The translations under genes were made by a program, and so were the position numbers. From NCBI GenBank assembly GCA_913055605.1, contig CAJXKJ010000023.1, positions 1-46,025 on the forward strand: DNA of 46,025 bases. Direction: 5' to 3'. Each line of letters begins with the position of its first letter. Position 1 is the stretch's first letter. This stretch comes from an uncultured Euryhalocaulis sp. (GTDB lineage Bacteria > Pseudomonadota > Alphaproteobacteria > Caulobacterales > Maricaulaceae). The notes below the pieces were generated by a model that was not told the DNA's origin, did no database searches, and saw nothing but the letters and a program-made list of their open reading frames with translations. Of this stretch, positions 8,201 to 16,464 are shown piece after piece.

Positions 8201-8344
8201 TATCACCACCGCTTCGCGAATGGTGAATTCGGGATCCTCGAAGCGCGGCATGTCGCTATAGGCGCGCCAGCCGCCGAACAGGGCGATCAGGATCACGATG
8301 AAGCTGATAAGGCGGTTTTTTACCGCGAATTCGACCGGGTTCAT
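5267..8344 (-). CDS. RND-family efflux pump, inner-membrane subunit (AcrB/HAE-like)
   Basis: A 1025-residue resistance-nodulation-division transporter with the usual plan: a first membrane helix (about 12-29), a large periplasmic loop, a membrane bundle, a second periplasmic loop and a second bundle ending near 1010. Family signatures are QYPGATPTEVANEV near the N-terminus, the TM4 motif LGMLVDNAIVVTDG and GLLIKNAIVLVDQ in TM10. The TM4 proton-relay pair is Asp-Asn rather than the Asp-Asp of AcrB, a variant seen in broader HAE-type pumps. Proton-driven export of amphiphilic compounds is expected; the substrate cannot be read. A GGAG ribosome site lies in the 11-bp gap after the adaptor gene, and the end overlaps the channel gene. 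Confidence 0.95.
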   Translation of the reverse strand: MNPVEFAVKNRLISFIVILIALFGGWRAYSDMPRFEDPEFTIREAVVITQYPGATPTEVANEVTEALESAIQQLPEVEEIRSVSSAGVSRINVAIRYDASKTREELQGVWAKLRNKVGDAQRMLPPGVQESIVDDDFGDVYGLYYLLTGPGFSPRELEDYAKTLRTDLLAVDGVAKVTLQGAQGEAIYVEISRERAAALGVSVQQVYADLAAQNSVASAGAVEIGDRRVVIHPSDDIDTVEALGNIIVSTPDSATVVYLQDVADIRRDYRDPTSFIGRYNGVEAIGIGVSNTRGANVVEIGHEIEQVLENGVSLRPVGMEVHEFYNQAKVVNEAIGAFLINVVTALVIVLVTLLIFMGLRSALVIGAVLVLTIAATLATMYQFGIPMHRISLGALIIALGMLVDNAIVVTDGILVGVRQGRKKLEIARDVVARTKWPLLGGTLVGILAFAPIAFAPGQAAEYTNHLFWVVMISLLFSWVFAITLAPLMADLLFAEPGDAAEPHPAPENTYALKYRAFLKAVLSAKWVLVGVVAVLFAASLIGFNFVKSGFFPNSTTPQMAVDYWLPEGTKISRTNADVMEIERFISGLDGVEDVNAVVGQGALRYMLIYPPEPPNPAFGQILIRVDDYRSVDRLIPEIQRHIDANYPDAMASAWRFQLGPGGGSKIEAEFAGPDPVVLRQLANQAQALMAADGGLMAVKDDWRQPVSVVEPIYSASRGRRLGVSREDLAAVLETNTSGRPVGVFREQDRLIPIVARAPEAERRGVDEMAAIQVPSRETGRTVPLVETVDGFRTVWRNAQMRRVDRVWTIKAQANPLPGELASTALDRIRPQIEAIDLPDGYELNWRGEYGNSQEANQNLASTVPAGLAAMVLVVVLLFNAVRQPLIIWLIVPLALIGVVVGLLVMQVPLEFMAILGLLSLSGLLIKNAIVLVDQMDLEIAEGKPRYDAVIDSAMSRVRPVMMGSLTTILGVMPLLADAFFQSMAVVLVFGLTFATLLTLVVVPALYTIVFRVRPDETSELQGEPA

Positions 8345-8355
8345 CTCCGCTCCCC

Positions 8356-9423
8356 CTATTCGGCCAGGGGACGCACGCGCATCCCCGGTTGCAGGTATGG
8401 AGCGCCGGCTCCGACGACGGTCTCGCCAGCCGACAGACCGGAGGCGACCGTCAGCATGTCCCCCACGCCCGCGCCCACATCGACGCGGCGCCGGGTCACT
8501 TCGCCGGTCTCGGTCGCAACCACCCAGACATAGCGGTCCTCGCCGTCGGCCTGCACGGCCTCCAGCGGGACTTCGATGCGGTTGGCGCTTGGACCCTCGT
8601 CCTCGACCCCGAACCGGATGCGCACCATTCCGGTCATGCCCGGCAGGACCAGAGAACCGGCGGGCGGCGCATAATCGAACCGGATGGCGAAGGTCTGCGT
8701 GCGGGGGTCGGCCTGGGTCGCCACGGAATGAAGCTCCGCGGCGATCGCCTGGCCCGGCAGGGCGTCAAGCGTCAGCTGCGATCCATAGGGCGTGACGCGG
8801 CCGGCATTGGCCACGATCGTCGCAGGCATCTGCACCAGCGCCTGACCGGCTCCGAGCGTTTGCAGGGTGGCGATTGGCGTGGCCGCGCTGACATTCTCGA
8901 ACTGCTCGACATGGACCAGCGCGACGATCCCCGCGAAAGGCGCGCGCAGGACGCTGTCGTCCATGCGCTTTTGCGCGGTGTCGAGTTGCGCGCGGGCCAC
9001 GTCGAGCTGGGTGCGGCGCTGGTCGACGACGCCGCCAGCGATCGCATTCTGCTCGACCAGCCGTGAAGCCCGGTCATATTCGGTCTTGGCGTTGTTGAAT
9101 TGCGCCTGCGCGGCGGACAGGTCGTTGAGCAGGGCGCGCTGGTCCAGCCGGGCGATAACCTGACCGGAAGAAACCTGCTGTCCTTCGCGGACCTCCAATT
9201 GCTCCACCAGTCCGGAGATCGCGAAGGTCAGGTCGGTCGACCGCGCCGCCTCGATCACGGCGGGCAGCGAATGCTCCTGCAGAGCGTCCGCGACGCCGAC
9301 CTGGATCAGCTTGGCGGGCCGGACCTGGACTGGAGCGCTTTGCTCATCCGACGCGGAACAGGCGCCAAGACCCACCGCAAAAATTATTGCCAGCACGCTG
9401 CTGGCGGGGCGTTCCGAGAGCAT
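8356..9423 (-). CDS. RND efflux periplasmic adaptor (membrane-fusion lipoprotein)
   Basis: A 355-residue membrane-fusion protein. A lipoprotein signal peptide ends in LGAC (C22). It then shows the split barrel-sandwich (lipoyl-like) domain with GLVEQLEVREGQQVSSGQ, an alpha-helical hairpin (about 100-155) rich in alanine and glutamine, the returning half SVLRAPFAGIVA, a beta-barrel, and a membrane-proximal domain ending in LQPGMRVRPL. It links the inner-membrane pump to the outer-membrane channel. The ATG at 9423 follows AGGAGG, so this is the first gene of the operon; transcription probably starts within the 500 bp upstream, where I saw no clear promoter or operator. Confidence 0.94.
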   Translation of the reverse strand: MLSERPASSVLAIIFAVGLGACSASDEQSAPVQVRPAKLIQVGVADALQEHSLPAVIEAARSTDLTFAISGLVEQLEVREGQQVSSGQVIARLDQRALLNDLSAAQAQFNNAKTEYDRASRLVEQNAIAGGVVDQRRTQLDVARAQLDTAQKRMDDSVLRAPFAGIVALVHVEQFENVSAATPIATLQTLGAGQALVQMPATIVANAGRVTPYGSQLTLDALPGQAIAAELHSVATQADPRTQTFAIRFDYAPPAGSLVLPGMTGMVRIRFGVEDEGPSANRIEVPLEAVQADGEDRYVWVVATETGEVTRRRVDVGAGVGDMLTVASGLSAGETVVGAGAPYLQPGMRVRPLAE

Positions 9424-9959
9424 GGAGAACCTCCTGTTCCTGATGCGCCCGACGATGTGTCGTGGCGCGAATTTCAGGGGTGCCTAGTCGGCCTGAGGAG
9501 GTTTGTGCGCGCCGATGCACCGGGCGCCGTTGGTCATGCCCGGATGCAATTCGTGATGCACGAGTAGCAAACGGCGTGCAGAAACAGAGAATTCCAGGAA
9601 ATTTTCGGCACTCCTCGACGGAACGGGAGCAGGACCGAACAGAAACGGGCCTTGTGGCCTGTCCACGGCTTCGAAGACACCGGGTCAGGCGTTTTGGTGG
9701 AACCTGAGGCGGATCGAGGGACCACATCAGTCTACGCGGAAGCTCCAGCTTGAGGCGGCGAGGCTGGACCGCGACTTTGACTGGCGTCAGCGGAACGTGG
9801 TGGCGCAAGGGCTACGCCCCAAAGGGCGGCTACTTCCCCCACGTAAGCTGCGGAGCAGGCGCAAGATCAACCATCTGGCGTTCTGACAGGGACCTTCAGA
9901 AGGGCTGCGGCGCAGCCCAACGCCGAACCCGGTTCGCGCGGATGAAATCCTTATGGAAA
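9424..9959. other. Gene-free stretch between the efflux operon and tRNA-Ala
   Basis: A 536-bp stretch that must hold the efflux operon promoter. A plus-strand frame stays open from about 9590 to a TGA at 9884-9886 and reads like a fragment (QAFWWNLRRIEG, later ARLDRDFDWRQRNVVAQGLR), but has no credible start. The position directly 3' of a tRNA is where integrase remnants often lie. I could not match it to an integrase, and no second copy of the tRNA 3' end was seen in the window. Confidence 0.35.
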
Positions 9960-10035
<76 letters not shown>

Positions 10036-10126
10036 ATCTGCACGGTCCGCCGGTTTGGGCCCCGGCGGGAAGGCGCGGAACCTAGTTTCGGTCCGCGCAG
10101 CAATCAAGCCTGTTCAGGCAGCGACG

Positions 10127-10648
10127 TCAGACATCCTCGTCTTCGTCGTCTTCCAGCAGGCCGTCGTCGTCGTCATCGTCGTCCAGGCCGATGTCGTCGT
10201 CGTCATCGCCGAGGTCCACATCCTCCTCGTCATCGTCGTCGAGAAGGGTGTCGTCGTCGTCATCGTCGTCGGCCGTGAAGCCGGCTTTTTCCGGGTCTTC
10301 CTCGTCCTCGTCGTCGTCGTCATCGCCGCCGGAGGCGGGAATCTTCTCCGCCTCGGCGTCGATTTCGAGGGCTTCCTCTTCCTCGTCCTCGCCGTATTCG
10401 TCGTCGGACTCCTCGGCGTCGGAATCCTCCTCCTCGTCGTCCTCATCCTCGTCCTCGGAGTCGTCTTCCTCCTTGGGCTTGGGCGCCTTTTCAGGCTTGG
10501 GACGCGGGCGGAAGCCTTCGGTCTTGAAGTCTTCGGGATCGAAGCTGGTGGAGCATTTCGGGCACTCCGCCGGGCGCTTCTTGAGGTCGTAGAATTTGGC
10601 CCCGCATTCCGGGCACGTCTGTTTCTCGCCGAGATCGGGAGCGGGCAT
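10127..10648 (-). CDS. FYDLN-type acidic zinc-ribbon protein (TIGR02300-like)
   Basis: A 173-residue protein with two parts. The first 40 residues form a zinc ribbon (C12-C15 and C29-C32) carrying the family phrase GAKFYDL. The rest is an extremely acidic, low-complexity tail of aspartate and glutamate runs with few other residues. The function is unknown; the ribbon could bind nucleic acid or a protein while the tail mimics nucleic acid or binds basic partners, which is speculation. The start is the ATG at 10646-10648 behind AGAGGG; the much longer open frame upstream is antisense to aroA and is not real. It lies divergent from aroA, an arrangement I know from other alphaproteobacteria. Confidence 0.88.
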   Translation of the reverse strand: MPAPDLGEKQTCPECGAKFYDLKKRPAECPKCSTSFDPEDFKTEGFRPRPKPEKAPKPKEEDDSEDEDEDDEEEDSDAEESDDEYGEDEEEEALEIDAEAEKIPASGGDDDDDEDEEDPEKAGFTADDDDDDDTLLDDDDEEDVDLGDDDDDIGLDDDDDDDGLLEDDEDEDV

Positions 10649-10729
10649 CGCCAACCCTCTGCAATTCCGTTTGAAGGCGCGTCGCTTGCCATGATCGCGG
10701 GCCGCTGTCAAAACCCCAAATCCCCTCGC

Positions 10730-12067
10730 ATGGAAGAAATGCAGCACCCCTCCCCCACCCGTGAAACGGCCCTGCGCGCGCGACCTTCGGCGCCGCTGTC
10801 GGGAACCGTGCGCGCGCCCGCCGACAAATCGGTGTCCCACCGGTCGCTGATCCTGGGCGCGATGGCCGCCGGGCTCACCGAAGTGGAGGGCTTGCTGGAG
10901 GGCGAGGACGTGCTGGCCACGGCCCGCTGCGCCGCATCCCTCGGGGCAGACGTGGAGCGCACCGGCCCCGGCGCCTGGCGCGTGACCGGCGCGCCGGGCG
11001 GGCTGGCGAGCCCGCAAACCGTACTGGATTTCGGCAATTCCGGGACGGGCGTGCGCCTGATGCTGGGCGCGGCGGCCGGCTATGCGCTGGAGGCGCGATT
11101 CGATGGCGACGCCTCCCTGCGCTCCCGCCCCATGGAGCGGATCGCCGCGCCGCTGCGCCAGATGGGCGCGGCGTTCGAGACCGCGCCGGGGGGCCGCCTG
11201 CCGCTGACGCTGCGCGGCGGCGGGCTGAAGGGCATTGCGTATGACAGCCCGGTCGCCTCGGCCCAGATCAAGTCGGCGGTCCTGCTCGCCGGGCTGAACG
11301 CGGAGGGCGAAACGACGGTGCGCGAGCCCGCGCCCTCCCGCGATCACACCGAGCAGATGCTGGCCCTGTTCGGCGCGCCGCCGCGAATCGCCGGCGGCGC
11401 GGTCAGCGTGACCGGCGGCGCGAAACTGACCGGCGCGCGCGTGACCGTGCCGGGCGACCCCAGCTCCGCCGCCTTCCTGGCCGCCGCGGCGGTGCTGACG
11501 TCCGGATCCCGGGTCGTGATCGGCAATGTGATGACCAATCCGCTGCGCACAGAATTCTTCGCCGTGCTGGCGCGCATGGGCGCGACGCTGGAATGGGGCG
11601 CGGCGTCCGGCCCGGGCGCGGATGCGCCGGCGGACCTCGCCGCCGCGGCCTCCGGCCTGACCGGCGTGCGGGTGGAGGACGCCTCCATCCCGGCGATGAT
11701 CGACGAGGTTCCGATCCTGGCGGTGTGCGCGGCCTACGCCACGGGCGTCACCCGGATCGAAGGGCTGGCCGAGCTGCGGGTGAAGGAAAGCGACCGACTG
11801 CTGGCCGTGGCAGACCTGCTGCGCGCCAATGGCGTGGACTGCGAGACCGGCGAGGACTGGCTGGAGGTCGAGGGCCGCGGCCCCGGCGGCGTGCCGGGCG
11901 GCGGGCTGGTGGAAACGCGGCACGACCACCGCATCGCCATGAGCGCGCTGGTGCTGGGCCTCGCCGCGCAGAAACCGGTGGCGATCGACGACGCCTCGAT
12001 GATCGCCACGTCCTATCCCGATTTCACCGCCCATATGGCCGCGCTGGGCGCGGACGTTTCGGCCTGA
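10730..12067 (+). CDS. aroA: 3-phosphoshikimate 1-carboxyvinyltransferase (EPSP synthase)
   Basis: A 445-residue EPSP synthase, which joins shikimate-3-phosphate with phosphoenolpyruvate in the shikimate pathway. Motifs in order: APADKSVSHRSLILGAMA (PEP and S3P binding), LLEGEDVLAT, DFGNSGTGVRLMLG, PGDPSSAAFLAAAAVL, MIDEVPILAV and RVKESDRL. The overall pattern is class II-like (CP4 type). At the place where CP4 has the alanine linked to glyphosate insensitivity (GNAATG), this protein has GNSGTG, the sensitive-type glycine. Start is uncertain: ATGs at 10730 and 10739 are both possible and neither has a good ribosome site. The stop overlaps the start of cmk by one base (TGATG), so the two are coupled. 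Confidence 0.95.
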   Translation: MEEMQHPSPTRETALRARPSAPLSGTVRAPADKSVSHRSLILGAMAAGLTEVEGLLEGEDVLATARCAASLGADVERTGPGAWRVTGAPGGLASPQTVLDFGNSGTGVRLMLGAAAGYALEARFDGDASLRSRPMERIAAPLRQMGAAFETAPGGRLPLTLRGGGLKGIAYDSPVASAQIKSAVLLAGLNAEGETTVREPAPSRDHTEQMLALFGAPPRIAGGAVSVTGGAKLTGARVTVPGDPSSAAFLAAAAVLTSGSRVVIGNVMTNPLRTEFFAVLARMGATLEWGAASGPGADAPADLAAAASGLTGVRVEDASIPAMIDEVPILAVCAAYATGVTRIEGLAELRVKESDRLLAVADLLRANGVDCETGEDWLEVEGRGPGGVPGGGLVETRHDHRIAMSALVLGLAAQKPVAIDDASMIATSYPDFTAHMAALGADVSA

Positions 12068-12702
12068 TGATCGTCGCGGTCGACGGCCCCTCGGCGTCCG
12101 GCAAGGGCACGGTGGCGAAACAGCTGGCGGCCCATTACGGCCTGCCGCATCTGGACACCGGCCTGCTGTACCGCGCGGTCGGCTATGCGCTCGCCCAGTC
12201 GGGCGCCGCGCCGGACGACGAGGCGGCCGCCGCGGAGATCGCCGCCAGGATCGACCCGAAGGCTTATGACGAGCAGGTCCTGCGCAGCGCCGCCGCCGGC
12301 GGGGCGGCCGCCGCCGTCGCCGCCATGCCGCAGGTCCGCCGCGCGCTGCTGGAGCTGCAGCGCGGCTTCGCCGCCCGGCCCGGCGGCGCGGTGCTGGACG
12401 GACGGGACATCGGCACGGTGATCTGCCCGGACGCCCACGCCAAGCTGTGGGTCACCGCCAGCGCCGAGGAGCGCGCGCGGCGCCGGCACCTGGAGCTGAA
12501 TGGGCGGGGCGAGGCCATGGAGTACGAAGCGGTGCTGGCCCAGCTGGCCGAACGGGACGCGCGCGACGCCTCCCGCAAGGACGCCCCGGCGGTGCAGGCT
12601 GACGATGCGGTCTTGCTGGATACAACCACACTGAGTATAGACGCCGCGTTCGAGGAGGCCCGCCGCATCGTGGACGCGGCGCTGCAAGGACGCGGACTGT
12701 AA
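12067..12702 (+). CDS. cmk: Cytidylate kinase
   Basis: A 211-residue (d)CMP kinase, which phosphorylates CMP and dCMP with ATP in the cytoplasm. The P-loop GPSASGKGT spans residues 7-15. LDTGLLYRAVGYAL is the NMP-binding region. DGRDIGTVICPDAHAKLWVTAS and the RARRRHLEL lid segment are typical of Cmk. The ATG at 12067 overlaps the aroA stop, and the start at this codon gives the usual bacterial length. The order aroA-cmk-rpsA is conserved in many proteobacteria. The longer frame that begins at 11593 is only an out-of-frame shadow of aroA. Confidence 0.96.
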   Translation: MIVAVDGPSASGKGTVAKQLAAHYGLPHLDTGLLYRAVGYALAQSGAAPDDEAAAAEIAARIDPKAYDEQVLRSAAAGGAAAAVAAMPQVRRALLELQRGFAARPGGAVLDGRDIGTVICPDAHAKLWVTASAEERARRRHLELNGRGEAMEYEAVLAQLAERDARDASRKDAPAVQADDAVLLDTTTLSIDAAFEEARRIVDAALQGRGL

Positions 12703-12860
12703 GACCCCACGGCCAATGCTGGGGGCGAGCCGCCGGCCCCTTTCGGATGAAATCCCTGACCGGGCGCCCCGCATCTCCTGCTGGGAGGGCGGCGGAGCGT
12801 CAGACCGCCGGAACCAACCGGCTGGCCGGATAACCCTTATTCGTACTGGAGACTGAACAC

Positions 12861-14732
12861 GTGGCCGAAACCGAAACCATGAACCCGTCCCGCGACGATT
12901 TCGCGGAAATGCTGGAGGCCTCCTTTGCCGGCCGCCAGCTTCAGGAAGGCAGCGTCATCACCGGACGCGTCACCGCGATCGAGAACGACGCCGTCGTCGT
13001 CGACGTGGGCCTGAAGACCGAAGGACGCATCCCGCTGCGCGAATTCGGCGCCGAAGAGGGCGAGCGCCCGAATGTCGGCGACGACGTGCAGGTCTATCTG
13101 GACCGGATCGAGAACGCCCTGGGCGAAGCCGTGCTGTCGCGCGACAAGGCGCGCCGCGAAGCCGCCTGGGACCGCCTGGAAAAGAGCTTCGAGAAGCAGG
13201 AGCCGGTCACCGGCGCCATCGTCGGCCGCGTCAAGGGCGGCTTCACCGTCGACCTGGGCGGCGCCAGCGCCTTCCTGCCGGGTTCGCAGGTGGACATCCG
13301 CCCGGTGCGCGACGTCGCCCCGCTGATGAACCGCGAGCAGCCCTTCGCGCTGCTGAAGATGGACCGTCCGCGCGGCAATATCGTGGTGTCGCGCCGCGCC
13401 GTTCTGGAAGAGTCCCGCGCCGAACAGCGCGCCGAACTGGTCGGCCAGCTGACCGAGGGCGAAGTGCGCGAAGGCGTGGTGAAGAACATCACCGATTACG
13501 GCGCGTTCGTGGATTTGGGCGGCATCGACGGCCTGCTGCACGTCACCGACATGAGCTGGAGCCGGGTCAACCATCCGAGCCAGGTCGTCAATGTCGGCGA
13601 CACGGTCAAAGTCCAGATCATCAAGATCAATCCGGAAACCCAGCGCATCAGCCTGGGCATGAAGCAGCTGCAGGCCGACCCGTGGGAAGGCGTGGAAGCG
13701 AAATATCCGGTGGGCGCGGCTTTCGCCGGACGCGTCACCAACATCACCGACTACGGCGCCTTCGTGGAGCTGGAGCCGGGCGTCGAGGGTCTGGTCCACG
13801 TCTCCGAGATGAGCTGGACCAAGAAGAACGTCGACCCGGGCAAGATCGTCTCCACCTCCCAGGAGGTCGAGGTGATGGTGCTGGACGTCGATTCCGAGAA
13901 GCGCCGCATTTCGCTGGGCATCAAGCAGACCCAGTCGAACCCGTGGGAGCGTTTCGCCGCCGAGCACAAGCCGGGCAGCGTGATCGAGGGCGAAGTCCGC
14001 TCCATCACCGAATTCGGCGTGTTCATTGGTCTGGACGAGGATCTGGACGGCATGGTCCACCTCTCCGACCTGGACTGGGACCGCTCCGGCGACGAGGCGA
14101 TCAAGGACTACAAGAAGGGCGACATCGTCAAAGCCAAGGTGCTGGAAGTCGACGCCGAGAAGGAGCGCGTCTCCCTGGGCGTGAAGCAGCTGGCGGCCGA
14201 CCCGATGGACGGCGGCGGCCCGGTGAAGGGCGAAACCGTCACCGCCACGGTGACGGAAATCACCTCCGGCGGCATCGAGGTCTCTTTCGGCGAGGGGGCC
14301 AAGGCGTTCATCCGCAAGTCCGACCTGTCCCGCGACCGGTCCGAACAGCGCCCCGAGCGCTTTGCGGTTGGCGACAAGGTCGACGCCCGCGTCACCAATG
14401 TGGACCGCGCCGCGCGCCGCGTGTCGCTGTCCATCAAGGCGCTGGAAATCGCCGATGAGAAGGAAGCCGTCGAACAGTACGGCTCCTCCGACTCCGGCGC
14501 GTCGCTGGGCGACATCCTGGGCGCGGCCCTGCGCGAGCAGGGCGGCCAGGGCGGCGGTCAGAGCGGCGGTCAGGGCGGCGGCGAGACCGCGTCCGCCGAA
14601 GACGGCGACGCCGATTTCGACTCCATGACCAAGGCGCAGCTGATCGAGTACGCCGAGGCCAACGAGATCGAAATCAAGAAGAGCGCGAAGGTCGACGAGC
14701 TCCGCGAGACGGTGAAAGACGCCGCCTCCTGA
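12861..14732 (+). CDS. rpsA: 30S ribosomal protein S1 with an extra C-terminal tail
   Basis: A 623-residue S1 protein that delivers mRNA to the small ribosomal subunit. Six S1/OB-fold repeats fill residues of about 30-545; the repeats [21 protein letters not shown] and related segments ([36 protein letters not shown]) are plain. The start is GTG at 12861, behind GGAG. The protein is longer than the roughly 560-570 residues I expect in this group. After the last repeat come a Gly/Gln-rich linker (about 559-588) and a 35-residue acidic/basic helical tail (589-623, [17 protein letters not shown] onward) like a helix-extended-helix or Rho-N module. A strong terminator follows. Confidence 0.97.
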   Translation: MAETETMNPSRDDFAEMLEASFAGRQLQEGSVITGRVTAIENDAVVVDVGLKTEGRIPLREFGAEEGERPNVGDDVQVYLDRIENALGEAVLSRDKARREAAWDRLEKSFEKQEPVTGAIVGRVKGGFTVDLGGASAFLPGSQVDIRPVRDVAPLMNREQPFALLKMDRPRGNIVVSRRAVLEESRAEQRAELVGQLTEGEVREGVVKNITDYGAFVDLGGIDGLLHVTDMSWSRVNHPSQVVNVGDTVKVQIIKINPETQRISLGMKQLQADPWEGVEAKYPVGAAFAGRVTNITDYGAFVELEPGVEGLVHVSEMSWTKKNVDPGKIVSTSQEVEVMVLDVDSEKRRISLGIKQTQSNPWERFAAEHKPGSVIEGEVRSITEFGVFIGLDEDLDGMVHLSDLDWDRSGDEAIKDYKKGDIVKAKVLEVDAEKERVSLGVKQLAADPMDGGGPVKGETVTATVTEITSGGIEVSFGEGAKAFIRKSDLSRDRSEQRPERFAVGDKVDARVTNVDRAARRVSLSIKALEIADEKEAVEQYGSSDSGASLGDILGAALREQGGQGGGQSGGQGGGETASAEDGDADFDSMTKAQLIEYAEANEIEIKKSAKVDELRETVKDAAS

Positions 14733-14771
14733 TCCGTACCCGGCGCTAAGCCATTCGCCTGTCAGGCGAAA

Positions 14772-14814
14772 AATTCCCCGGTGGCAAGAAAGCCACCGGG
14801 GAATTTTGTTTTTT
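14772..14814 (+). terminator. Rho-independent terminator after rpsA
   Basis: A perfect 14-bp stem (14772-14785 with 14792-14805), loop AAGAAA, then TTGTTTTTT. A shorter perfect inverted repeat (TTCGCCTG-T-CAGGCGAA) lies just before it. It separates rpsA from ihfB, so ihfB probably has its own promoter. Confidence 0.92.
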
Positions 14815-14882
14815 GATCCCGCCCGATGAAGCGTTGCGCCCCCCGTAAGCCTTTGGCATTGTGGGCTGATAAGGGTGTGGGG

Positions 14883-15173
14883 ATGATCAAATCTGAACTG
14901 ATCGCGCGGCTTGCGGCCCGAAATCCGCATTTGCCACAGAAAGACATTGAGAGCGCCGTGTCGGTCATTCTCGACACGATCGCCGACGCCCTGAGCGAGG
15001 GCGGCAGGGCGGAGCTCCGCGGCTTCGGCGCCTTCTCGGTGCGCGACCGTCCGGCGCGCGTGGGCCGCAACCCCCGCACGGGCGAGTCCGTGTCGGTGAA
15101 GGACAAGCAGGTTCCGTTCTTCAAGACCGGCAAGGAACTGCGCGAGCGCATCAACGCCTCCCGCAAGGGCTGA
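14883..15173 (+). CDS. ihfB: Integration host factor subunit beta
   Basis: A 96-residue member of the HU/IHF DNA-bending family. It opens [15 protein letters not shown], contains the [17 protein letters not shown] core and the DNA-contacting arm [12 protein letters not shown], and ends with [12 protein letters not shown]. The beta subunit pairs with IhfA to bend DNA sharply at specific sites in transcription, replication and recombination. The frame opens at 14826, but the ATG at 14883 after a G-rich stretch gives the usual start. Position right after rpsA, the conserved place for ihfB, supports IHF-beta over HU. Confidence 0.95.
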   Translation: MIKSELIARLAARNPHLPQKDIESAVSVILDTIADALSEGGRAELRGFGAFSVRDRPARVGRNPRTGESVSVKDKQVPFFKTGKELRERINASRKG

Positions 15174-15387
15174 CGTACGGCCTGTCTGGGCGAACGTCGT
15201 CTCGCGGTTGATCTCGCGATTTTCGACATGATTTCAGCAACCTGTGCGCTATGCCGCGGAGCGGCGCCGTGCTCACGATGATGTTGGCCAGCGGCCGGGA
15301 GCCAATCCGGGGCCTGCGCGTTCTCGCGTGGCCGGGGGCGCCGGATATCCCTACCATGCCGCCGGCGTAGAGCTGTTCGGAGAGCCG

Positions 15388-16464
15388 GTGTCAGACCCCG
15401 ACGCCCCCGTCATCCCCGTCCCCGATGTCTCGGCCCTGTTCCGGGACGAGCCGCTGGCCCAGCCGGACTGGACGCTGTTCCACACCAGCCAGGCGGCGTG
15501 GAACGCGATCTTCGCGATGGCCGAGGAAGCGCGCAGCACGCTGTCGCTGGAGCAGTATATTTTTTCGCCTGACGGGATCGGCGAGCGGTTGCTGGGCCTG
15601 CTGGCGGCGCGCGCGCGCGCCGGGGTGGAGGTGCGGCTGCTGGCCGACGGGTTCGGCTCCTCCCGCGTGCCGAAGAGCCGGGCCGGCCGGGACTTCGTGA
15701 AGGCCGGCGGACAGCTGGCGATGTACAATGGCTGGCGCGACGTCCTCTTCCATCCGAACGGGCATCTGCACCGGCTGCACCGCAAATCGGTGCTGGCCGA
15801 CCGCACGACGCTGATCCTGGGCGGCTGCTGTTTCCACGACCGGATGTGCGCCTGGCGCGACACGATGATCCGGGTCGAGGGCGCGCCGGTCCCCTCCGCC
15901 GTGCTGGCGATGGAGGCGCTGTGGCGGCGCGTGACCCAGCCCCGCCTGCCGCGCATGGAGCCGGCGCACAGCCCGCCGCTGTCGCCCGGCGACTGGGCCT
16001 ATATGGTCTCCACGCCCTACAAGCCCGCCCAGCGGGAGCTGTACCGCACGCTGATCGCCGCGCTGGACCAAGCGCAGGACACGATCACGCTGACCACGCC
16101 CTATCTGGTGCCGGACATCACATTCCGCCGCACGCTGAACGCCGCGCTGAAACGCGGCGTGCGGGTGCGGATGGTGATCCCGCATCCGAAGAACAACGAC
16201 CACCCGATCTGGAACATCCCGGCGATGATGTTCGCCCGGCGGCTGAAACAGCGCGGGGCGGAGGTCTATCTGTACAGGCCGGCGATGATCCACGCGAAGA
16301 TCGCGCTGGTGGACGGCGAGTGGTCCTCGGTCGGCAGCACCAATCTGGATATTCTGAGCTTCACGCTGAACCTGGAGAACGGGATCGTCAGCCGCGCGAC
16401 GGACCTGTACGAGGCGCTGGCCGCGCAGCTGGACGCCGACATCGCGGCCTCGGATAAGCTCTAG
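15388..16464 (+). CDS. Phospholipase D-type phosphatidyltransferase (cardiolipin synthase-like)
   Basis: A 358-residue protein with two HKD motifs: H131-x-K133-x4-D138 (HRKSVLAD) and H302-x-K304-x4-D309 (HAKIALVD). This is the bilobed active site of the phospholipase D superfamily. The VGSTNLDILSF segment after the second motif is typical of bacterial cardiolipin synthases. There are no N-terminal membrane helices, so it resembles ClsB-like soluble/peripheral forms more than ClsA. I prefer the GTG at 15388, with GGAG five bases upstream, over the GTG at 15244, whose extra residues look non-coding. Its stop overlaps, by two bases, the stop of the convergent nuclease-fold gene, a pair often linked in alphaproteobacteria. 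Substrate unproven. Confidence 0.85.
   Translation: MSDPDAPVIPVPDVSALFRDEPLAQPDWTLFHTSQAAWNAIFAMAEEARSTLSLEQYIFSPDGIGERLLGLLAARARAGVEVRLLADGFGSSRVPKSRAGRDFVKAGGQLAMYNGWRDVLFHPNGHLHRLHRKSVLADRTTLILGGCCFHDRMCAWRDTMIRVEGAPVPSAVLAMEALWRRVTQPRLPRMEPAHSPPLSPGDWAYMVSTPYKPAQRELYRTLIAALDQAQDTITLTTPYLVPDITFRRTLNAALKRGVRVRMVIPHPKNNDHPIWNIPAMMFARRLKQRGAEVYLYRPAMIHAKIALVDGEWSSVGSTNLDILSFTLNLENGIVSRATDLYEALAAQLDADIAASDKL

Noticed and set aside
10191-10440. Repeated cgtcgtcgt/tcctcgtcc tracts resembling a repeat array
   Set aside because: They are codon runs for Asp and Glu in the acidic protein, not a CRISPR or satellite array; spacing is irregular and in frame.
11060-11100. Possible glyphosate-insensitive EPSP synthase
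   Set aside because: The overall pattern is class II-like, but the key position has glycine (GNSGTG) rather than the alanine of the insensitive form.
12837-14930. A 697-codon minus-strand frame
   Set aside because: Antisense to rpsA, with a composition produced by the complement of S1 codons and no ribosome site.
15251-15370. A 39-codon plus frame after ihfB
   Set aside because: No ribosome site, no recognisable features, and it overlaps the leader of the phospholipase D-type gene.
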